Assembly: GCA_021779415.1 (NCBI GenBank)
Contig: JAJYAS010000257.1
Span: forward strand, 1-5,782
Origin: Bacillota bacterium
GTDB taxonomy: Bacteria > Bacillota_B > Desulfitobacteriia > Desulfitobacteriales > Desulfitobacteriaceae
Direction: 5' to 3'
Length of the DNA: 5,782 bases
Notes under the pieces: model-generated
The model's input: only the letters and a program-made list of their open reading frames with translations
Told to the model about the DNA's origin: nothing
Database searches by the model: none
Part shown: piece by piece, positions 1-4,358 of the stretch
How positions within the stretch are numbered: position 1 is the stretch's first letter
Layout: the number at the start of each line of letters is the position of its first letter
Position numbers and translations under genes: made by a program

Positions 1-922
1 TAGGCACCCACTCGTCCGATAGGGAGGCACTCACGGAAAAACGCGGATCGACCGTAATCATTTTGCCGCCTTTGTTCCTGAAATTGCCTAGTTTACGACT
101 TAGTCCATTCATCGGGAAATTCGCTTCGCCATAGTTGGCCCCAAAATTTAGAACGAGTTTCGCATTCTCAAAATCAGGTTTCATATGCGTTTTAGTTGCA
201 AAAGTGAATGCAGTCGCAATATGATGGCTTTGTTCGCAAACTGTCGTGTGTTCAAACCAGTTAATCGAGCCATAGGCGTTATTCACAAAACGTTTAACAA
301 GCTCTGCGCGACTGTTCTCAATCCGTCCAGCTAAGAATACAAATTGATTCGCTTTGGGACCCAGCTCCGGTGCTTCAGGATCAATCGGGGTATCTAAATC
401 ACGAACCGTTTTGAGTCCCTCGACGTTTCCTTCTCCAAAAAGATTCCCGCCTTCAATAATTTCCTTATAAGCCTGGTCCCAACTAATCGCCTGCCACTTA
501 TTCTCCCCTCGCTTACCTGCCCGTTTTAAGGGCTGTTGAACCCTTAGTGGATCATAGAGAAGTTGCAAACCAGCTTGGCCACGAGGGCAAAGTCTCCCTG
601 CTGATTTGCGGGCCTCTTTCGGATCTGTATCATATTTAAGAGGAGTATCGGTTGACATCTGGCTATAAGGGTTGCCATCTAACTTAATAACTACACCGTC
701 TTTGATTTTGCCTCTTAAGCTGCAATCACTGCGGCATCCTAAGCAGGTCGAATAAATAAAGCTTACGCTGGGATCGGTATCCATCACATCTTCGGCCGGA
801 GAGCCACTCTTCCAACTTGGAATTGCTTTAGGCGCAGTATCCGCAAACGCCATAGGCGCAAGGGCCATGGTAGCCCCTAGAATTGTTGCTCCCTTGAGAA
901 ATTTTCTGCGTGTTGTTTCCAT
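1..922 (-). CDS. Molybdopterin oxidoreductase catalytic subunit, TtrA/SrdA-like (3' part missing)
   Basis: N-terminal 307 codons of a Tat-exported catalytic subunit of the DMSO reductase superfamily; the reading frame is open to the left edge, so the C-terminal part is outside the window. A twin-arginine signal is plain (TTRRKFLKG, residues 3-11, hydrophobic stretch to about 26, likely cleavage after AFA27). Cys60, Cys63, Cys67 and Cys112 fit the N-terminal [4Fe-4S] site. GNPYSQMSTD (83-92), GRLCPRGQAG (109-118), the GGNLFGEGNVEGL block (158-170) and GPKANQ (188-193) resemble tetrathionate reductase TtrA and its SrdA/ArrA relatives. Cys229 in the TVCEQSHH segment is the probable Mo/W ligand, by family analogy. 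The ATG at 922 lies one base after the stop of the upstream membrane subunit gene, with AAGGGGG (941-935) as ribosome site. Family is firm; substrate (tetrathionate, thiosulfate, polysulfide, selenate, arsenate) is not. Confidence 0.93.
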   Translation of the reverse strand, partial: METTRRKFLKGATILGATMALAPMAFADTAPKAIPSWKSGSPAEDVMDTDPSVSFIYSTCLGCRSDCSLRGKIKDGVVIKLDGNPYSQMSTDTPLKYDTDPKEARKSAGRLCPRGQAGLQLLYDPLRVQQPLKRAGKRGENKWQAISWDQAYKEIIEGGNLFGEGNVEGLKTVRDLDTPIDPEAPELGPKANQFVFLAGRIENSRAELVKRFVNNAYGSINWFEHTTVCEQSHHIATAFTFATKTHMKPDFENAKLVLNFGANYGEANFPMNGLSRKLGNFRNKGGKMITVDPRFSVSASLSDEWVP

Positions 923-923
923 A

Positions 924-2090
924 TTAATGTGCAACCCCCTTCGTGGTTGGAATGGATTTCTTTTCCTGTACTCCTGGGCGATTCATCGGTAGAACAGCAT
1001 AGAGGAACGTCAAGACGACCGTCACTGCTAGTACAATCCCTAAAACAATACCGATATCCCGACCAGAAGTAACATACTCCACGATCTTGCTCCCCGTAAG
1101 TGGTAACTTTTGACCACCGATCACGAGGTTGATCCGCATAGCCAGTACCCCCATAATGGTAAGGAGTGAAGCGATAACCACCGCTGGGATGCTTTGGCGA
1201 GCTTTTTTAGAGAGTAGAATTAAGAAAGGAACAAGCATCCCTAGCACGTTTTCCAGGCCTAAGAAACTCCACCCCTCGCTATGCAAGAGAAAATACCCGG
1301 CCGCATACCCTGATTCGGAGGAATACCAAAGAACAATAAAGTAGATAATCATGAGGCTGCCATCGACTAAAATGAACCATTTCATGAGGTTGGCAATGTC
1401 CGCAATTAAGGATTTAATATCATCGTTTAAACGGCCAAATTTAAACTTCTCCACAAGCATAACAACAATGATAAACAATCCTGTACCTGAAACCATAGCC
1501 GACATCAGGAAAATAATCGGCATGAGCGGCGTATGCCAAATGGCACGAGCCTGTACATTACCCAAAATAAAGCCCGTATACCCGTGAACCGCTAAAGCTA
1601 GAGGTACCCCTAAAGTCCCAAAAAACTTGGCTTTCTTTCTGTCATTTTCTTTAGATGCTTCTGACATATCCTTTTTTCCAAAGAGCAAGAAACTGTATAA
1701 GGATGATTTGAAATCGCCTTTATCTAACCCCTTCACAAAATCCTGGCGGAAAAGATACCATGCATAAATCATGAGGCAAACCGGATAAAGAATCAGAAGA
1801 TAAACTCCCCAGGACATCGCCGACGTCAGACTAACGTGCGTGAAAAGATTCAAGAACCGACCCGGCTGAGATAGGTCAAAAAGAAGGTGCAGAGGAGCAA
1901 AGAGCAACAAGACAATGGCCATGATAACCCCGACTTTGGACACCTTCTTATACTTTTCAATCCCAAAAACCGTCCCTAAACTTGTCAAAATAAAAGAACC
2001 CGCACTCATCCCCGTGTAGTAGAAATATAAAGCAATGAGCAATCCCCAGTAGATTTCATGGGGTACGTCAAAGAAATGAACAGTCATCAT
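924..2090 (-). CDS. NrfD/PsrC-family membrane subunit, TtrC-like
   Basis: Integral membrane quinol-oxidising subunit of the reductase, about 388 residues and roughly nine predicted membrane helices. Helices are visible near residues 13-43, 53-73, 93-115, 159-180, 188-215, 237-257, 276-296, 302-325 and 345-369 (counted from the TTG at 2093). The early WGLLIALYFYYTGMSAG stretch and the LFDLSQPGRF...SAMSWG segment (71-95) are typical of NrfD/PsrC/TtrC proteins. A charged loop at about 116-158 (many Lys/Asp/Glu) sits between helices 3 and 4. Three starts are stacked in frame: TTG 2093, ATG 2090 and ATG 2087. I prefer ATG 2090 because it overlaps the upstream stop as TGATG and lies 9 bases from GGAGG (2104-2100). 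It would pass electrons from menaquinol to the Fe-S subunit. No heme ligand motif is evident, as usual for this family. Confidence 0.93.
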   Translation of the reverse strand: MMTVHFFDVPHEIYWGLLIALYFYYTGMSAGSFILTSLGTVFGIEKYKKVSKVGVIMAIVLLLFAPLHLLFDLSQPGRFLNLFTHVSLTSAMSWGVYLLILYPVCLMIYAWYLFRQDFVKGLDKGDFKSSLYSFLLFGKKDMSEASKENDRKKAKFFGTLGVPLALAVHGYTGFILGNVQARAIWHTPLMPIIFLMSAMVSGTGLFIIVVMLVEKFKFGRLNDDIKSLIADIANLMKWFILVDGSLMIIYFIVLWYSSESGYAAGYFLLHSEGWSFLGLENVLGMLVPFLILLSKKARQSIPAVVIASLLTIMGVLAMRINLVIGGQKLPLTGSKIVEYVTSGRDIGIVLGIVLAVTVVLTFLYAVLPMNRPGVQEKKSIPTTKGVAH

Positions 2091-2686
2091 CAATTCTCAC
2101 CTCCGACGATTTTCAGCAGATTAGGGCGTAATGCCTTTTCATCCGCCCCGATATAGTAGGTTTGCGGACGATTATTTGTTTCTGGTTTGCTCACCGTCAC
2201 AGCTTGTGTGGCGATTAATTTTGAAACTTCACTGTTGGGATCGTTCAAATCTCCAAAGAAACGAGCGCCCCCAATGCACGTGTTGACGCAAGCCGGCAAT
2301 AGACCAGCTTCGACACGTTCATGACAGTAGGTACATTTTTCAGCCGTATTGCGCTCTGGATTAATAAACCGAGCATCATAAGGACAGGCCGCAATACAAT
2401 ACTTACACCCAATACAACGCTTATAATCGACGAGAACTGTTCCATCTTCAAGTTGGTAGGTGGCTTTAACCGGACACACATTGAGGCAGGATGGATTCTT
2501 ACAGTGATTGCACAGGCGAGGCAAACGATGGCGGGAAACATTCGGAAATTTCCCCGTTTCCAATTCCTCGACCCAGGATCTGTTTACGCCCAGCGGCACA
2601 TTGTTCTCACTTTTGCAGGCCACTGTGCACGCATGACAACCTACACACCTGCGCAAGTCAATCACCATGGCATACCGTTTTCCCAT
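2090..2686 (-). CDS. 4Fe-4S ferredoxin-type electron-transfer subunit, TtrB/DmsB-like
   Basis: Electron-transfer subunit of 198 residues linking the NrfD subunit to the catalytic subunit. It holds 16 cysteines in four groups: Cys14/17/20/24, Cys59/62/67/71, Cys91/94/97/101 and Cys118/121/133/137. This is the four [4Fe-4S] arrangement of DmsB/PsrB/TtrB/NrfC proteins. The N-terminus MGKRYAMVIDLRRCVGCHAC is the standard family start. The frame is open further upstream to a TTG at 2731, but ATG 2686 is preceded by GAGGAG (2700-2695) with 8 bases of spacing, and the extra 15 residues would run into the riboswitch-like leader. There is no signal peptide, so export would rely on the Tat signal of the catalytic partner, as known for DmsB-type subunits. 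Its TGA shares a base with the next ATG. Function is secure; physiological acceptor is not. Confidence 0.94.
   Translation of the reverse strand: MGKRYAMVIDLRRCVGCHACTVACKSENNVPLGVNRSWVEELETGKFPNVSRHRLPRLCNHCKNPSCLNVCPVKATYQLEDGTVLVDYKRCIGCKYCIAACPYDARFINPERNTAEKCTYCHERVEAGLLPACVNTCIGGARFFGDLNDPNSEVSKLIATQAVTVSKPETNNRPQTYYIGADEKALRPNLLKIVGGEN
2100..2104 (-). promoter_or_regulatory. Ribosome binding site of the NrfD subunit gene
   Basis: GGAGG on the minus strand inside the end of the Fe-S subunit gene. Spacing is 6 bases to TTG 2093, 9 to ATG 2090 and 12 to ATG 2087, favouring ATG 2090, which also gives the TGATG stop/start overlap typical of translational coupling. Confidence 0.75.
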
Positions 2687-2694
2687 TGTCTCAT

Positions 2695-2700
2695 CTCCTC
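2695..2700 (-). promoter_or_regulatory. Ribosome binding site deciding the Fe-S subunit start
   Basis: GAGGAG on the minus strand, 8 bases before the ATG at 2686. It supports the 198-residue start over an in-frame TTG at 2731, which has no comparable site. It lies about 19 bases downstream of the putative aptamer's closing stem, so it is a natural target for translational control. Confidence 0.8.
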
Positions 2701-2718
2701 GTATTGTTATAGTGCTTG

Positions 2719-2823
2719 CCACCTTCGCCAAATACGGGCAGGCGCCAGATTTGTTCTACGGCACCCTATCGGTCTTGACCGCCTAAATTACTGCAAGGGC
2801 TCTCAAGACTCGGAGGCAGGTGA
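2719..2823 (-). promoter_or_regulatory. Putative Moco/Tuco (molybdenum or tungsten cofactor) riboswitch
   Basis: On the minus strand, the leader of the B-C-A operon carries GGGUGCC (2766-2760), then ACAA, then CCCGUAUUUGG (2738-2728) and GAAGGUGG (2726-2719). These recall, in the same order, conserved pieces of the Moco RNA motif known from the E. coli moaA leader (GGUGC, ACAA, CCCGUAUCUGG, AAGGUG). Pairings seen: P1 UCACCU 2823-2818 with AGGUGG 2724-2719; GUCUUGA 2809-2803 with UCAAGAC 2778-2772, continued by GCC 2800-2798 with GGC 2783-2781; GGGUGCC 2766-2760 with GGCGCCU 2746-2740. The long P3 hairpin of typical Moco RNAs is absent between 2740 and 2739, which is the feature described for the Tuco variant. 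It sits directly upstream of a molybdopterin enzyme operon, the expected context. Recognition is from memory and hand folding only. Confidence 0.72.
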
Positions 2824-2841
2824 AAATCTTCACCTGCCTCC
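2812..2841 (-). repeat. Perfect 13-bp inverted repeat (hairpin) overlapping the aptamer 5' strand
   Basis: GGAGGCAGGTGAA (2841-2829) and TTCACCTGCCTCC (2824-2812) on the minus strand form a perfect 13-bp stem with a four-base loop. No U-run follows on either strand, so it does not look like a finished intrinsic terminator for the rhodanese gene. Its 3' arm contains the UCACCU proposed as the 5' strand of riboswitch stem P1, so the two structures exclude each other. Confidence 0.85.
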
Positions 2842-2855
2842 ATCTTATAGTGTAA

Positions 2856-2880
2856 TTAATCTCGCATATAGCGGGATTAA
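2856..2880. promoter_or_regulatory. Imperfect 25-bp palindrome, possible operator
   Basis: Read on the minus strand, TTAATCCCGC, spacer TATAT, GCGAGATTAA: 10-base arms with one mismatch. It sits 6 bases upstream of TATAAG (2849-2844), a possible -10 element with no matching -35. That arrangement would suit a site for an activator or repressor controlling the B-C-A operon. A second, perfect palindrome GGATTAATCC (2874-2883) overlaps its edge. The regulator is unknown. Confidence 0.4.
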
Positions 2881-2898
2881 TCCTAAACCTACTTCGCT

Positions 2899-2941
2899 TT
2901 ATCCCTATATTAAAACTAAATCTCTGTCAGGATTATCCCTA
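2899..2941. repeat. Pair of direct repeats TTATCCCTA, 34 bp apart
   Basis: TTATCCCTA occurs at 2899-2907 and 2933-2941 on the plus strand (TAGGGATAA on the minus strand), in the gap after the rhodanese gene and before the B-C-A operon. The 34-bp spacing is close to three helical turns. A CTGACA at 2930-2925 (minus) resembles a -35 box, but I find no well-spaced -10 for it. These could be regulator sites or chance. Confidence 0.3.
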
Positions 2942-2952
2942 CAAGCTATAAA

Positions 2953-3522
2953 TTAGCACCCCCCAATACTCTCCGTGACCTCTCCACTGCCCAAACTCTT
3001 CCATTGCTCCATTCCGCCCACTAAAACCTTTAGGTGTTGCGGATCATAGCCTTTACTTACGAGAATTTGCCATGCAGTATAGGCTCGCACTCCAGTGAGG
3101 CAGATGAGAATGACATCTCTATCTTTTGCAATTTTAGTTATTTGAGCTTCTACCGATCCCAAAGGAATATTGATAGCTTGAGGAACATGCCCCGTCGCGA
3201 ATTCACTCGGTTCACGTACATCGACGATCTGCCAAGTTTTCTGTGCTTTAATCCCTTCATCCAATCGACTGGCTGAAATCATCGATTCTGCTGTTAACGT
3301 CTTAGGTGCCGAAGCGCTCGCACCAGCCGTTGGATTCGCAGAATTATTAGGAGGCTGGTTTTCCGACTTTCCTGGAGACGCTTCTTGTTTTCCCGTAGTT
3401 CCTGCCGAAGGTGTCACCGTGGTCGAATTCGTATTTCCAGGAGTTCCACATCCCATGATAAACACAGCTATAAGTAAACCCAACCCTAACGCTCGCGTTA
3501 TTCGGGTCACGTTGCTTGACAA
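2953..3522 (-). CDS. Rhodanese-domain lipoprotein (sulfurtransferase)
   Basis: Secreted, probably lipid-anchored single-domain rhodanese, 189 residues. Residues 1-25 form a lipoprotein signal (positive start, hydrophobic LGLLIAVFIMG, lipobox ending at Cys25). Residues 26-75 are a low-complexity Ser/Thr/Pro/Gly/Asn/Ala linker. The rhodanese domain follows (about 76-178): IVDVREPSEFATGHVPQAINIP (residues 99-120) is the classic first half, CLTGVR (141-146) is the active-site loop with Cys141 as sulfur carrier, and VLVGGMEQW (166-174) closes it. The protein ends in GGC, giving a C-terminal Cys189 as a possible second thiol. The start is TTG at 3522 after a strong GGGAGGGGGG site; no ATG fits. It would carry persulfide sulfur outside the membrane beside the reductase. 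Its own promoter and the 266-base gap make it at least partly independent of the B-C-A genes. The physiological sulfur donor is unknown. Confidence 0.9.
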   Translation of the reverse strand: MSSNVTRITRALGLGLLIAVFIMGCGTPGNTNSTTVTPSAGTTGKQEASPGKSENQPPNNSANPTAGASASAPKTLTAESMISASRLDEGIKAQKTWQIVDVREPSEFATGHVPQAINIPLGSVEAQITKIAKDRDVILICLTGVRAYTAWQILVSKGYDPQHLKVLVGGMEQWKSLGSGEVTESIGGC

Positions 3523-3528
3523 TCACGT

Positions 3529-3538
3529 CCCCCCCTCC
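3529..3538 (-). promoter_or_regulatory. Ribosome binding site for the TTG-started rhodanese gene
   Basis: GGAGGGGGGG on the minus strand, ending 6 bases before the TTG at 3522. Its strength is the main support for a non-ATG start, since no ATG lies nearby in frame and the signal peptide begins right after it. Confidence 0.7.
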
Positions 3539-3603
3539 CGTATCGTAAAACTCCTTTGATGAGTGCCCGCCAAGTCTATCCAACAATATCTTATCTCGAT
3601 TAA

Positions 3604-3632
3604 AACATAACCCTTCTTATCCTATTTGACAA
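3604..3632 (-). promoter_or_regulatory. Candidate sigma-A-type promoter for the rhodanese gene
   Basis: TTGTCA (3632-3627, one mismatch to TTGACA), 17 bases, then TATGTT (3609-3604, four of six to TATAAT). It follows directly after the regulator's terminator and leaves a leader of about 75 bases before the TTG start. Spacing is ideal, the -10 is weak, so activation by a regulator is plausible. Confidence 0.4.
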
Positions 3633-3637
3633 TTAGG

Positions 3638-3663
3638 AAAAAACCTGACACGTGTCAGGTTTA
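3638..3663 (-). terminator. Intrinsic terminator of the two-component operon
   Basis: AAACCTGACAC/GTGTCAGGTTT (3641-3662) is a perfect 22-base palindrome, able to form a GC-bearing stem with a tight loop. On the minus strand it runs into six consecutive T residues (3643-3638). It begins inside the TAA stop codon of the response regulator (3663-3661). Confidence 0.88.
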
Positions 3664-4317
3664 ACCGTTAATGATTCCATTTTCCATGGCATACCGTACA
3701 AGTTCAGCCCGTTTACGCAAATCAAGCTTCTCCATCACTCGGGTTTTATACGTTTCAACGGTTTTAACGCTAATATGGAGGAGTTCAGCAATGTCATGGT
3801 TTGTATGCCCAAGGGCCAAGTACTTAAGGACTTCTCGTTCCCTCTCGCTCAGTCCTTTTTCCTTTTTCTCTTTGCCCGGTGTTTGCTGCCCGACCATCTG
3901 ATAGAGCAAGGCCGCAGCCATAGGTGGATAAATATAAAGTTCTCCTCGAGAAACCGTTCGGATGGCTGAAAGCAATTCCACATCCGCGGCCTTTTTTAAA
4001 ACATACCCTTTTCCGCCAGCTCGGATGACAGCCTTCATATACTCTTCATCATCATGCATGGTTAAAACCAAAATCTTGGTGGTCGGATGCTTCTCCAGGA
4101 TACGCTCTATACACTCTAAGCCACTGAGCTTGGGCATGGTAAGATCGAGTAGTACTAAATCAGGCAGGATCTTCTCCACCATCTCAACCACTTCTTCCCC
4201 GTCCGCTGCCTCACCGACAACCTCAATATCCTCTTCAAGATTCAATAAGACCCGTAGCCCCGCTCTCAGCACGGCATGATCGTCTCCCAGTAGAATTCTC
4301 AGTTTCTTATCCGACAT
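3661..4317 (-). CDS. NarL/DegU-family response regulator
   Basis: DNA-binding response regulator of 218 residues, the usual length of the NarL/FixJ class. The receiver domain (about 5-122) has the acidic pair Asp12-Asp13, phospho-acceptor Asp58 in LVLLDLTMP, Thr86 and Lys108. After a short Lys/Glu-rich linker (about 146-154), the LuxR-type helix-turn-helix runs from about 155 to 216: GLSEREREVLKYLALGHTN, then IAELLHISVKTVETYKTRVMEKL-type recognition helices. It begins at ATG 4317 behind AAGGAG (4327-4322) with a short 4-base spacing. It lies 41 bases after the histidine kinase gene and is surely its partner. It is the likely transcriptional regulator of the rhodanese and/or reductase genes next door, which is an inference from position. 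In role, not sensor homology, it parallels TtrR of Salmonella. Confidence 0.95.
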   Translation of the reverse strand: MSDKKLRILLGDDHAVLRAGLRVLLNLEEDIEVVGEAADGEEVVEMVEKILPDLVLLDLTMPKLSGLECIERILEKHPTTKILVLTMHDDEEYMKAVIRAGGKGYVLKKAADVELLSAIRTVSRGELYIYPPMAAALLYQMVGQQTPGKEKKEKGLSEREREVLKYLALGHTNHDIAELLHISVKTVETYKTRVMEKLDLRKRAELVRYAMENGIING

Positions 4318-4358
4318 GAGACTCCTTCTTTCCTGCTCCTTGATTCATATAAGTTCAA

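Noticed and set aside
2812..2841. Intrinsic terminator for the rhodanese gene
   Set aside because: The stem is strong, but neither strand has a U-run after it and the 3' arm overlaps the proposed riboswitch, so a regulatory hairpin is the better reading.
2690..2952. CRISPR array, tRNA, or mobile element remnant in the longest gene-free gap
   Set aside because: The repeats are only two copies of nine bases, no cloverleaf or transposase remnant is visible, and the palindromes fit regulation better than mobile DNA.
2321..2956. Plus-strand open frame of about 211 codons across the Fe-S subunit gene and the gap
   Set aside because: It is antisense to a gene with 16 diagnostic cysteines, has no recognisable domain, and its extension comes from the stop-poor structured leader. 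I treat it as a shadow frame.
3347..3586. Minus-strand open frame of about 79 codons overlapping the rhodanese start
   Set aside because: It overlaps the lipoprotein signal region out of frame, has no domain or convincing ribosome site, and is best explained as a shadow.
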